Positions 32,523-43,290 of a stretch of 64,000 bases of DNA are shown piece by piece. The first letter of the stretch is position 1; each line of letters begins with the position of its first letter. Position numbers and translations under genes: made by a program. The stretch spans positions 6,544,767-6,608,766 of the forward strand of contig OY744469.1 of the NCBI GenBank assembly GCA_963556145.1. The letters run 5' to 3'. The DNA comes from Hygrocybe punicea. Lineage: Eukaryota > Basidiomycota > Agaricomycetes > Agaricales > Hygrophoraceae. The notes under the pieces are model-generated. The model did not search any database, was not told the DNA's origin, and saw only the letters and a list, made by a program, of their open reading frames with translations.

Positions 32523-33935
32523 ATGTCCACACGACCCCCCGCAACTTCGTTCGACGTTCCGGAGCCCCGCGTTCCCCATCAGGATCCCACATGGCCCGCT
32601 ACTGCGAGTTTTGGACAACCCAACGAAAATCGCATCGCCGCCGCGCGGACCCCGTTTTTTTTTCATGCACCCCGGACCCAAAATGCACGCGTTCGACTCC
32701 CCGCACCCTTGGCTCATCTGCCAGAACCCCCCGTCGCGCCTCGTCGTCTCAAACGAACCGCCCCGCACCTTTTGGTCGCCCCATGGATCCGCCACGTCAC
32801 CATTGTTAGACCCCCCGTTTCTCGTCACCCCCACCCTTACACGGACCCATTCGACTCCCCGCACACTCGTCCCACCGGCCAGGACCCTCCGTTCCCCTCC
32901 ATTGTGCCAAACGAACCCCCACCGTCGTTTTCGGACACCCGAGCCACGCGCCACGTCACCATCGCGCGGCCCCGTTCTGCCAGCACAACCGGCCCCAGAC
33001 CAGCTCACCAATCTCGCGGCCCACCCCCCAGAGCACCCTGCGTCTCGCTAACGCCCCGAACGAGCCCCCACCGCCGTTTTTGGTCACACCACGGATCCGT
33101 CGCGCCCCCCCGTTCTTTCGTGTACCCCAGCCTCACACGGACCCATTCGACCTCCCGTGCCCTCGTTCCACCGGCCAGGACCCCCCGTCCCCCTCCATTG
33201 CGCCAAACGAGCCCCCGCCGTCGTTTCCAGACACCTGGGCCAGGCGCCACGTCACCATCGCGCGGCCCCGTTCTGCCAACATACCCAGCTCCAGACCGAC
33301 TCACAAAGCTCGCCGCCCACCGTTCACCATCCCGGAGCACCCCACCTCGATCCAATACCACCGTGCCCACCGTTCCCAGACCCCCACCGCATTCCGCCAC
33401 GTCACCATCTCTCGGCCGGATTCTTGCACCATACCCGGCTCCTCGAGCCCTCGTTCAGCTCCCCGCAACCTCGTTCTCGACCCTGGCGACTTCCCCGACC
33501 CGTAGGGACCCAAACGAGTCACCGCCGCGACCACTTAGCACCCCAGCGCTAGTCCCCTCATCGAGAATCCCCGATGCCACCGCATGGCCCAATGCACCCG
33601 TATGCTTTCCCTTTCCCCCGTTTACACCGTACCTTGTCCCGTCCTATCCCCTTTCCCCACCCTCGACATTTATTGGATATTCGACCTATCTACGAACCAT
33701 CACTGCTCGACAGCACCGTACCTATTTACTTTCGCACGAACCACCCAGTCTATTTTCGGATCACAAGAACTCACACCCTGGGCTACAAGAACTTATGGTT
33801 TTGAACGTTTTTATCCTACCCTGCGATGTGAGTCCCAGAGGCATTCGAGGATGGAGGAGCAGAGCAGAGTTACAGTTTGGTCATCTACCACCCCCAACGA
33901 TCTTGGAGGACGATACGGTCCCGCCTCACGTGTAA
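32523..33935 (+). CDS. 470-codon Pro/Arg-rich frame of the TRIM-like element
   Basis: Opens at ATG 32523 and ends at 33933-33935. The sequence is dominated by Pro, Arg, Thr, Ser and His, with repeated RHVTIARPRSA-type phrases that follow a DNA repeat containing CCACGTCACCAT. No catalytic or metal-binding motif is present. As in the larger LTR element, C-rich DNA rarely forms stop codons, so coding is unproven. Confidence 0.3.
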   Translation: MSTRPPATSFDVPEPRVPHQDPTWPATASFGQPNENRIAAARTPFFFHAPRTQNARVRLPAPLAHLPEPPVAPRRLKRTAPHLLVAPWIRHVTIVRPPVSRHPHPYTDPFDSPHTRPTGQDPPFPSIVPNEPPPSFSDTRATRHVTIARPRSASTTGPRPAHQSRGPPPRAPCVSLTPRTSPHRRFWSHHGSVAPPRSFVYPSLTRTHSTSRALVPPARTPRPPPLRQTSPRRRFQTPGPGATSPSRGPVLPTYPAPDRLTKLAAHRSPSRSTPPRSNTTVPTVPRPPPHSATSPSLGRILAPYPAPRALVQLPATSFSTLATSPTRRDPNESPPRPLSTPALVPSSRIPDATAWPNAPVCFPFPPFTPYLVPSYPLSPPSTFIGYSTYLRTITARQHRTYLLSHEPPSLFSDHKNSHPGLQELMVLNVFILPCDVSPRGIRGWRSRAELQFGHLPPPTILEDDTVPPHV

Positions 33936-34030
33936 GGCCCGGGGCATCGTGAGGGACTGGGAGTCGTGACTGGAGAGTTTTTTTCTTGGTCAGTTTTGTT
34001 TTGCTTTTTGTTTTCTTTTAGTAGCGGTAT

Positions 34031-34048
34031 GGTGACGAGGACGTCACC
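34031..34048 (+). repeat. GGTGACG/CGTCACC hairpin before the polypurine tract
   Basis: Seven-base arms GGTGACG and CGTCACC surround a 4-base AGGA loop. The polypurine tract GAGGAGGAGGGG follows at 34051-34062. Confidence 0.7.
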
Positions 34049-34066
34049 ATGAGGAGGAGGGGCACT

Positions 34067-34224
34067 TGTAGTAGTTGTGCCTGGTCAGTCACGTGATCAG
34101 GTTCCCACGGTTTGACCTAGTCAGTAGCCTTCCAGATGTAGTAGTCAGTCCATCCTTCCTATCCAGTCGACCTTTCCCTCGAGTCCTGCGTGAGCCCCCG
34201 GAGTGGTACCTCGGTACCACTCCA
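34067..34224 (+). repeat. 3' LTR of the TRIM-like element
   Basis: Identical to the 5' LTR by eye over 158 bases and followed by CCGG. Confidence 0.92.
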
Positions 34225-34469
34225 CCGGTTGTATGGCAGTGGTGCAAGCTTTCTTTTCCAGGAGGCACACAACTATTCTACATGCATGACAAAATTCCCA
34301 GCAGGCCGGGTAAACACCTTTGTAGTGGTTGTCACCGCTACCATGTTCAGAAAACTGAGTCACTTCGACGTGCACAAGGTACGTTACAAGCAACCTACAT
34401 GTTCAGATTAATAATAACTGAAGGTACACTCAGATACCAGTGACAGCGCAAAACACAGTAAAATACATA

Positions 34470-36857
34470 AAGATGTCGCTGCAGCACAACGAGAAGGTTC
34501 TCAGTCCATATATCCAAGTGTGCAATTCTCAACTCTTATTTATAGGAACCTCCCATCCTACACGCATTGGGCCGACCCCAGCAATTGGACAAAACCGTCA
34601 ATTACCTAACCGTCAGATGCTTCCCCCACCAGTACCGGGCGCTTTTGCTGACCAGGAGCAAAATAATACCATACTGCGACAGCCTTGGCCTAAACGGAAC
34701 AATGGGCAACAGCCAACCAGTGGCCCAATAATATTCACGCCAGGTCAACTTGCACCAAGCATGAATATACCGGATTTTTTTGTCCAAGGTTCGGCATGCC
34801 CAGGATACCAAGAAGCCCACCAAAAGTATGACGAGATGCGGGACTATTTTGCAAAACGTGCCTATGCATCCAACAACCATGAGCTAGTAATTGTCAAAGC
34901 AACGATGATGTTACTGAAGCCTGGTTATAAAAATCCATCCATAGTATCCGCAAGTCTGTCCAGTTTTGTTTTGTCCTTATTCTGCTAACGGTTTGCATAG
35001 AACATTTCTGAAACTATCAACAATGTCCCCGTTCATATTGGAGTTCACGACCTCAAGAATGTCACATTCCTGACGCTTCGTCCTCTCTTCCTGAAGTGGT
35101 CAAAGGATGTTGTTATCTCCATAGATGATGTCCGACTTCGCAGCAAGGATTGGGTCGAGATGATACCACTTCTGGGGGTCCCAGATGTTGATGCGATCGC
35201 GCAGAAGTTCTTCATAGCAAAAGGAAAGGCGAGGCATGTTCAATTTCATGCTGGAAAAGGCGTCGAAGTATATCTTGAGCTGGAGCATGAGAAATACCAA
35301 GAAATTTTATTGCGTCTCGAGGAACTTGAGACAGTTGACCGTGACGTGGCAACTCAGGTTTGTTCTGTAAATCTTATGTGACAATGGGCAATAACTAAAT
35401 GCATCAACTGCCGGCATAGCATCACATTCCTTCCACCCCCCCGGGTAGCAACCATCAGTCAGCATTATGCCCACACGACCAAGGACAGGATGATGGAAAT
35501 CAACATTCTAAGCCGTCTGGCCTTCGAAAGCGACAACTTTCAGTGAGATATTTCAGCGCCAATAGACTTAGAAGTCTCTAATGTCAAGTTTGCGATAGCC
35601 GAAGAGTCCCACTGGCACATCATTGACTGGTGTCAGTTGTAAGCGGCCAGCTATAGCACCAAACTCACCAAGTGCCAGTGCAGTCCGACGAGCACTCCAA
35701 GCTCAAAAAGCTCCATCCAAAAAAGTTGTGAAATCACTCAGTATGTCTTCAAATATATGTTTCCTTTCCATGCTCTAAGTTACTGCAGTGAATACCATCT
35801 CCATTTCGTGCACAATGTACCTGACCTCGGCTATCTCATTCACCAATCTAGTCTCTGATGCACGGCCATTCCATGCCATCGAAGACTGCAAGAATCCTGT
35901 CCACGTTATGTTGATTTTCAACCCAAATGCATCAGCAAAATACGGTGGCTTCAAGAAAGCGACATTTGGCCATACCAACGGTTTCCGTTTGGGACCCTCA
36001 GCCCAGATATGCATCAAGCAGTGCTGGTATCGATGTAAAGCATCAGGAATCCGTCTCACCTTCGATAACGCAACGCAAATAACCAAACTTAGCTCCGAGA
36101 TCAACTGTCTGCGCTGGGCTTCAGCATTGATGGATTTGGTGTATGATTTCATCGATGAACAGTGTCAATTGCTTGGCAAACCCCCATTCGAGATTCCGGA
36201 CATGCGGTTCGTCAAAACAGCCCTTGCTGTTGTTGATGCTGGCAACCGTGATATCTACATGATTGAGGAGATGATTGATGAAGCGGTTGATGGCAAATTT
36301 GTCAAATACATCGGAAATGGCTCGGCTGAACCGTTCTTCCATGGCGACAAGAATATTGCGCATAGAGCTGAGTTCATGGCATTTTGTCAACACGTACAGT
36401 ACTCGAAAACGAAGAGCTTGGCATTTGTGGGAGATTTTCAGGGTACGTGCGTGTATGCTCTTCGGAGATTTCCCCTCACAATTGCACGACCTTCAGGTGG
36501 AAAACATCTGCTCACTGATCCACAAATCATTACTGCAGCATAGGTGCTCGACAGCACTTCTTATTTGTGCAACTTAATGACTGTTTTTCAACTGTACAGT
36601 GAGACCGAGCAGAACTTTGCTGATGGAAATCTTGCATCCACGCATGACAGGTTCACCATTGAACATACCTGCAATGTGTTCTGTGCATTTTTTTGCCTCT
36701 CCACTCTTTCAGCCTCGTCTAGCAGAGCTCTTCCGTCAGCCGCCTCTCAAGCTAGTCACAGAACACCACTCTTCGAGAATGTGACAGAAACTCATCAAAT
36801 TGATGGTACAATTCCGATGCAATTCTCTACACAAAGCAGCAACATTGGCCGACAGTA
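34470..36857 (+). pseudogene. alpha-type protein kinase gene, probably degraded
   Basis: The 35788-36600 part carries the atypical alpha-kinase signature: FKKATFGHTNGFRLG, the helix SSEINCLRWASALMDLVYDF, GKFVKYIGNGSAEP, AEFMAFCQHVQY and LLTDPQI. The tail is EHTCNVFCAFFCL. Such serine/threonine kinases are greatly expanded in mushrooms. The N-terminal region (34470-35380) is a Pro/Gln-rich part followed by WSKDVVISIDDVRLRSKDWVE, possibly a substrate- or partner-binding segment. A clear 55-base intron lies around 36443-36497. Problems are a TGA at 35544-35546, a TAA near 35640 and a TAG at 36541-36543 within the conserved TDPQI...GNL link. Some could be removed by unseen introns, but a pseudogene is more likely. 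Confidence 0.7.
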
Positions 36858-37042
36858 ACAGGAGCCGGCCTATGATAGATTCCTTTTTTTGTGTTGTAAT
36901 AATCAAATTGTCATCTTGTCGGTTTATTTTGAAATTTTGTGTGATGTCAAATTGTCATCTTGTCAGTTTAATTTTGAATTTTCCTCATTGTCTGCCATTG
37001 ACGAGGCCACATGTTATCAAGATATATATCACATGAACCGAA
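36858..37042. other. intergenic spacer with a short direct repeat
   Basis: AAATTGTCATCTTGTC(G/A)GTTTA(T/A)TTTTGAA occurs twice at about 36905 and 36948. No gene is seen. It lies between the ends of two convergent genes. Confidence 0.5.
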
Positions 37043-37239
37043 CTATGTATCACCATCATCACCTTCGTCGTCGTCTTCATCAGTGGTAAAATGAGCATAT
37101 TCGGGTTCAACTTCTCCATCCAATTCCGACTCCTCTTGTTCATCTGACAAGATCCGAGCACCATGAAGCCGAAGACCTTGAGTGGGCGGACTGACCAAGC
37201 CACCGATGTACTTATGTCTTTTTGGTCCAACTACATTGC

Positions 37240-38899
37240 TGTTACGTTTCCAACTCCGCTTCCAACCCCGATGCCCATTCCGATACCCACCATGACGATT
37301 CTGCACTGCACACCTTCCTTTTTCATTTCTTTTTGTCCTTTGTCTTCCTTTCAACGTCATTGTTTCTTCTTTTGGACATCCTTGTATTTTCTTGTTCTTG
37401 TTCTCTTCTTTCCCTTCTTCTAGAACAATCCACACCGACCATGGACATATCCCACGTGACCTTGCTGTACCCGAATAGTCTCCTTGCCGACGGACATCAT
37501 TGCTATTGTCTTTTCCCTCGCCCTGACATATTGTTGACTTCATCCCACAACAAACCGATCACAATGGCTGTACTCCCAACACAGCTAATTACCGTAATCA
37601 TCATTGGCAGCATCGCCATCACCTTCCTGATCGGTTTTTACCTTGTTATGATCTATCTTTGGCATCGGTACCGAAACCCTTCTGCCATCGATACTTCCGA
37701 CTTCCACCTCGACAATATATCGACACGTAATTGACAATTGCCATACCTGGATATATGGTTTCCACTTTCGTACCCTGTGCCTACCATTATCCTCCCTGAC
37801 GATCCGACGACATTCCTCACCTGCATGCGAACTCTGAACAATCCCCGATCACAAGACATTTCACTGTTCTCTCTAATCCGACCATCGCCGAAGCACATTC
37901 TTTTGGACTTCGACCACAGACCATATGTCTTCCCAAACAGTGAACCAACCCCTATTGCATATTGTTCGCATGACATCGCTTCATTGCAGTACCCGACGAC
38001 TTGTTCCCACAACTTGTCACCTGTGCCATGACTCGAAACCTGGACCCACATTCATTTAACCTTTTCCATCTATAACCTTGATATCTCCCACACTCGTTTA
38101 CAATGATACCCTTTCTTGGACGAATACCGACATCAAGTGGACCTTCTTGTTCCACAAACAGGACAAGACATCGCTCCTCGATACGTCATCAACACAGACA
38201 TCATCATCCGGTACAGCTTGTGCTGTTCACATGTCTGGCCTCGACCAGCCCACTGTCCTAGTTGGTTTTTTCCTTTATACATTCCTTCATTTTCTTTCAT
38301 ACCGACCTTGCCGTTACATCCACACCACCTCAAGACACTCTCATCACCAACCCCACACTGGACAATACCCATCTTCGACCCGACCGTGCAACGCACTTGC
38401 CAGACTGCACACTTGCCTGTTACAGCAAGTGTAGACCCCGAATAGGCAATTCTGCACATCACATGATCCGATGACAAATCATCCGAGTCATCCGGACCTC
38501 TTCTATCCTCAATGACACCCGGGCCTCCAGTTGGATCGCGAGAACATCGACATGAGGACGCCTCATGTACGCCTCATGGTGAACACATGGTAGAGTTGGA
38601 CATGTTGTGGCTTCATGGTTGTATTCCTATTTACCTCCCCTCAAGACCAGCCACTATATGTACTGTTCTTGTTGTTGGTTCGGACTTTTTCTTCTTTTCC
38701 TTTCCTTACGTTTAGTCTGGTTCTTGGGGCAGACCCCCTTGTCTTGGGTAACCCCCACGGCTCGCAATGACTTTAGACCATGAACCTCCCCCCTTGTAGC
38801 AGTGTTATCTATCAATGAAACTGCTGTTCTTCCCTCTGGAAACCGCCCCCCTGTTAAGTTGATTGTTGCCGGAGCCCGCTGCAGAAGCGATCCGTAACA
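37240..38899 (+). mobile_element. solo LTR 1 (TGTTACG...CGTAACA) with perfect 5-base target duplication
   Basis: 1660 bases begin TGTTACGTTTCC and end GATCCGTAACA, flanked by ATTGC at 37235-37239 and 38900-38904. No internal region or second LTR is present, as expected after LTR-LTR recombination. A second copy lies at 50549-52187 in the opposite orientation. It contains a 56-codon transmembrane micro-ORF conserved in both copies. It interrupts the integrase-like gene. Confidence 0.9.
37564..37734 (+). CDS. 56-residue transmembrane micro-protein encoded in solo LTR 1
   Basis: From ATG 37564 to TGA 37732-37734. The protein is a short N-terminus (MAVLPTQLIT), one strongly hydrophobic segment of about 23 residues ending in LVMIYLW, a basic HRYRNP stop-transfer sequence and a polar tail. 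The frame is open further upstream in this copy. In solo LTR 2 a one-base insertion just before the ATG breaks that upstream frame, which supports this start. Between copies, 15 of 171 bases differ: 4 in first, 0 in second and 11 in third codon positions, with no indels and 52 of 56 residues identical. I infer past selection on the protein. Its function is unknown. Confidence 0.55.
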   Translation: MAVLPTQLITVIIIGSIAITFLIGFYLVMIYLWHRYRNPSAIDTSDFHLDNISTRN

Positions 38900-40571
38900 A
38901 TTGCCACCATTGCAGAATGGCTTCATGTTCGGTAAAAGCTCCATCTTTTCCTGCTCAAGACGACTCACGGTTTCGAGGTGAGCAGTTAGGACAGGACCAA
39001 GTTCGGCCGCTTCTCCATTCTCGTGGAAGGCTTGCAGTAGTTGGTGATACGTTGCCCAAAATGACTTCGAAGATACCACAGGATCGCCAATCGCCGCATA
39101 CAACTTACTGGCACGCTCATGAAACAGGGGAGGCACCAGCTCGAAAACTGGATGGTCAGGAGGTGCATAGAGGGATTCGGCCTCATCGAATAGCTCGGGC
39201 GGCACAGGTATCTATTTCGCTGTGTGAAAACAGGTATCAATGGAATAATTGCGGTACAATACTTTGAAATCAAGCGCATCGAATTGATGTGGTTTGGCCC
39301 TGATAAGGGATGGAATGCCATGGGGTATGATCTTGTTTTTGTCGGCACGAGGAGCCATTCTATTCTTGAAGCTAACCCAATCGTTGATCTCAGCTTGAAG
39401 CCAAGGAATTGCAAGCCAACGGAAGACTAGGCTACATGACAGTAGAAATAGTCAGAATAGACAATATCTGAAGGCAATAATAGATTACTTTTCAAGAACA
39501 TCATTCACGTCGTACCACCCATTGTGAACCCCTTCTTCGAGGATGTCTTCGAAGCCAGGAGAGAAATCACGGCGGAACACAGACCACTTGATTTCCGATA
39601 AAATGTTATTGTGACCCTTTGCATAGCAGTGCTGTAGTGTGTCAGCAAGACTGGGATCGAGCCGGTGGCGGATCATAGTGTGTGAATTGGCGGTACCAGT
39701 ATTCTCAAGCCCAGGATCACTCTGCGTTATGACAGGTACACCTTACAGGTAACCAGAAGTCAAATTGACTCAGAAACGTAGAAAAGAATCACCCACCACC
39801 AATTCTCCGACAGGTCTCCAGGTAATAGCTTGTGATAAGTGTTGGATTCTTGTTGGTCCACCATATTTTGATCCAGTTTATCTCGCCTGAGAACACTTCC
39901 AACCCTGCATGTAACCAGAGACCAAAATGTCCCCACTTATCATGCTGATCTTGAGGCCATACATCATTGACCCCGGCGGCCCAAAATCGTCTTCGTTTCA
40001 GACGGCGATGAAGACAATTCTCAACCTCCTTAGGCTCCACTGCTTTTAGAAGTTCTCCGATCACCTCCCTGAGTTTCATTTTATTAACAGATAAAGTGTT
40101 CTGATAGGAATGACGACACACCTGGGAACACGATCTCCGTGAAGTTCCCTCAACTTTTGCGGATGGATTCGGCACCACGAAAAGGAAATCGCTGCCGGAT
40201 ATCTCTGACTTTTTCGAAAATCGTTTCGGCTGTGTGCTTTTGCTGGCGTGTGGACCGGAGGCCCCACTGTTTTCTGAGTCGTCGAATAGTTATTACACTG
40301 TCAGAACAGAAAAGTGAATTAAATGCATCATATTAGTTTGCAATCCGAGTCAAGGATTCAAACCTTAGCCCATATTGATTAATATCATAGTGGTCTTTGA
40401 GATGTTCTACAAGCTTCACATCCGATAAACTGAGTTGAAAATATAGCTCCATTGGTGCTCGGATGTTCTCGTCAGGCGCTGCAAAGATATGAAAGACTTC
40501 AGATTACTTCGGGTGGGATCTTTTGGGAGTAACTGACGACGAGGCTTGTGTTGATTTTTTTGTGCAGGCAT

Positions 40572-41223
40572 CTTGCCAGGCTTCGTCACGCGTGACCTGC
40601 CGGTCTCGTTTCCTGCCAGTGCACCGCCGAGTTCATGCTCCCCGTCGTCTGCGCCAACCCTACACATCCTGTGCCATTCCGTGATCTCGCTGCACCTCTC
40701 GCACTGCCCTACACCATTGCGCCCCAACTGCTACCCTTACCCGTGATACTGCGGGTTTCGCCAGGGGATGGAAGGAACTCAGGTAATTACAATTGATGCA
40801 CTTACTGAAACGAACCCAGGACGGCTGATCTGCGATCGCGCGAACGTTCGGTCAGCATTGACAGCACAACCAACGAGGAGGAAGTCCGACATGAGCGGGT
40901 CGAGGAGCAGATGGCGGAGCAGATCCCCCTGCCTTTCCTCACACCCTGCTCTGACGATAATGCCGACGACACCTAACTGATTGGCCCATGTCTACGACGA
41001 AAACCATGGCCCGAAGGCACGAATATGGAATGACAACCAGGTGCGTGCGCCCACACACCCTGTAAGTTTCGCTACTGACCGACAACCGACGAAGACGACG
41101 AAGACGACAGAGGCAGCGATGGGCGGTGGCGGCGAATGAAGAAGACGGCGGATGGTGGCTGTGGTGGTGGATGACAGTGGCAGCAGGTACAGCGGAGGCA
41201 GCAGCACATGAGGACATCAACAT

Positions 41224-41276
<53 letters not shown>

Positions 41277-41976
41277 GCCACGACAGCCGATGTGCGGTGG
41301 CGAGAGTGGAGCCGCTGGATAGCGTCGGTGTTACTCTCCTTCTGCATTTGCTCACTGTTCCAGCTACCCTTTCTGCCTCACGCAAGCAGACGGGCGCCTC
41401 CCATGCTTCTAACCCCCTCCTACACTTGCCTATAGTCATTCCTGTACCTATGTATACTCGTCACTTAAATTAATCACACCATTTGCTTGTCTACGGATTG
41501 TAATAGACAATCACCTAATATACTTGCTATGGTTCTCGGGGGGTCGGGTGTCGTTAGTCAGCTTCGGAGAATCAAAGATCTGGATTTGAGGCTGATCACT
41601 CTCGGTTTCCATAGAAGGGGATTACAGGCGGGAGAAGGCACGTGGGTGGACGGTCACTTGCGGGATAAAAATAATACATTGAGATTGATTATAAACCGTA
41701 CACGGGGTCTTACCGTCGGTTATCTTGTCACGGTTTTTGAGCAGATCAGTCTAGGCGCCTTTGGCTTGAACAGGCGGGTTGCACCGGTGCGAACTCGACG
41801 GTGCGAGTTGGAATCGAGTTAGCAACTCGGACAGTACCGCATTGGACCGCCGCAACACCACTTCAAGATGAAGGTTGATTTTAAAAGGAATTTGGTATGT
41901 GCCTGAAGTTCAGCGCTTAGGCCTCAGGCTTTTACTGCTTCCTCGTGCCTTCTGTCTCTCCAGACCTTTCCCACCA
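40572..41976. other. intergenic region with microsatellite
   Basis: No convincing gene. The plus-strand frame at 41126-41473 and its overlapping partners are produced by the (ACAACG)n tract. A short T/A-rich promoter-like stretch precedes the secreted-protein gene at 41977, but no clear TATA box is seen. Confidence 0.5.
41224..41275. repeat. (GACAAC)n microsatellite
   Basis: About eight uninterrupted copies of the hexamer GACAAC, preceded by ACATCAACATC and followed by GACAGCCAC. It encodes Asn-Asp repeats in one frame, which explains the long low-complexity frames here. Confidence 0.9.
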
Positions 41977-43290
41977 ATGTTATTTTACCCCCTTCCCATT
42001 TTTGTGTCCGTCCTTTGCGCCCACGCCGCGTTCACAGATCCATCGAATCCAAACGTTACATGGGAAGGAAACAGTGTGCATCCAAACGCCGCTGACTCTG
42101 ATCGATGGTGCTACTTCCCAGTCGTCAATTTCACCCAAGCTACCGCTTGCACTGGCGGCCATGCCACCGATAGTGACTTCCAGACACTTCTCTATACCCA
42201 TCTGAATCTTCCCGAGGGGTATTCTATTGCATACTATTCGATCGATAACATCACGCTGCTGGGCGACAGCTCGTTTCCGGTTCCTCCGGGCGGAACGCAT
42301 TTGTGTTTTTCCGGCCAGGCACTGGATGGAGGCTACCAGACATTATGTATGACCAGCGATTATGACAACAACATTGCTGAGCCGGGTCCGTATTGCATGG
42401 TCGCGCTTGGCCAGTCCTATGTTTCGGACGGTTGTTATACACCCATGTCAGCAGTAGCCAACACTTCCGTGGCTTCGTTGCCAGCCACGACGTTCACAAG
42501 CGCTCAGTCGGCCCAGCCTTCACCGACCTCACTCACCCAGGGTAACACGGAGAGATTGCAAGATTGCAAACCATGTGGAAGCAATGAATGCACATACAAT
42601 AATGTCGTAAGTCCATTTCACTAAGCATTTTAAGAGAGTGAGTCACCGAGTTAATGCCACTAGGCGAACTTGTCTAGCGAGATATATCCCGTCGTAGTCG
42701 GAATTCCGCTAGAAAATTGTGACCCAAATAGTAACACTTCGATTTCGAGCGATATTGGGGGATCGGTGACGATCACCGAAACGTGGAGCGAAACCAACAC
42801 ATTGGGTTTTGAGGTGAAGGGATTGAAAGTGGACGCGCAATTCGGTTGGTCCACCTCGCGATCAATATCATACTCGCAGACGATAACGATTGAGGTTTTG
42901 CCTGGACAAATGGTACGTGACCATCGCCGCTCTTAGCGTATCAATGCTAGAACTCTCATCAGGGCGCCCTCGTGGCAAATGTGCTATACAAACGAACGAA
43001 CGGGGACATCAAAATCGGATCCAAGTACGTTGAAACCTTTTGTTTGTCCGAGAATTACACACAACTTGATTTTCGTTTTGTTTTTCAGGCAGACATTCCC
43101 TCTGATATCGAACCAGCCAACTGACGTTGTCAGCTATGGCCAGCAAATAGCTCCCTGCGGTTCCCAGTTTGTTGCTAGCAATCTGACGCAACTGAAGTGC
43201 TCGTCAAATGCCCTTGGTTCACCGAAAGGGTACAATCTATGGATAATCTCTCTACTCTCATCGATGACATCTGTCTTGATTGTGCTTTGA
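41977..43290 (+). CDS. secreted, probably GPI-anchored protein, 380 residues
   Basis: Four exons (41977-42606, 42664-42912, 42963-43024, 43089-43290) join in frame through GT-AG introns of 50-64 bases. The product has a signal peptide (MLFYPLPIFVSVLCAHA), several paired cysteines, many N-glycosylation sites and a Ser/Thr/Pro-rich linker near residues 165-195. A beta-rich part follows, with VTITETWSETNTLGFEVKG and ITIEVLPGQMGALVANVLY, and a hydrophobic C-terminus typical of a GPI signal. The Ser/Thr-rich alternating strands ending in a V-PGQ turn recall the aerolysin-type beta fold found in some fungal secreted proteins. That is a weak structural guess and not an identification. Expected location is the cell surface. 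Confidence 0.75.

Larger units (their letters stand above)
32053..34224 (+). mobile_element. small non-autonomous LTR element (TRIM-like), identical LTRs
   Basis: Two 158-base direct repeats, TGTAGTAGTTG...GTACCACTCCA, are identical at every position I compared. CCGG flanks both ends (32049-32052 and 34225-34228). A polypurine tract GAGGAGGAGGGG lies just before the 3' LTR (34051-34062), fixing plus orientation. The 1856 internal bases lack any gag-pol motif. They are C-rich on the plus strand with a 470-codon Pro/Arg-rich frame. Identical LTRs mean a very recent insertion powered by another element. Confidence 0.9.
37043..40571 (-). pseudogene. integrase-like (rve-type) transposase gene, broken by a solo LTR and a frameshift
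   Basis: Start at 40571, then an intron. A helix-turn-helix-like N-terminus follows, with PMELYFQLSLSDVKLVEHL and TIRRLRKQWGLRSTRQQ. A DDE integrase-like core comes next: NDVWPQDQHDKWGHFGLWL, NWIKIWWTNKNPTL and ITQSDPGLENTGTANSHTM. The C-terminal part contains YAPPDHPVFELVPP and an acidic DDDEGDDGD end at 37043. This resembles the integrase-core genes widespread in mushroom genomes, possibly domesticated transposases. One base is missing near 40155: the frame runs GAESIRK then stop, while the next frame gives KLRELHGDRVPR. A 1660-base LTR sits in the last exon. Removing it with one ATTGC copy restores the frame exactly. Confidence 0.8.

Noticed and set aside
37738..38031. 97-codon plus-strand frame downstream of the micro-ORF, open in both LTRs
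   Set aside because: Differences between copies are 7:12:12 over codon positions with many non-conservative changes, so there is no sign of protein selection. It was used as the control for the micro-ORF.
37653..38051. 132-codon minus-strand frame in solo LTR 1, also open in solo LTR 2
   Set aside because: It runs antisense to the micro-ORF and the 97-codon frame. The latter region shows even substitution over codon positions, and about one in five residues differs. Its openness is explained by the sense-strand sequence and short divergence.
41126..41473. 115-codon frame with Asn-Asp repeats
   Set aside because: Produced by the (GACAAC)n microsatellite; other frames over the same bases are equally open.
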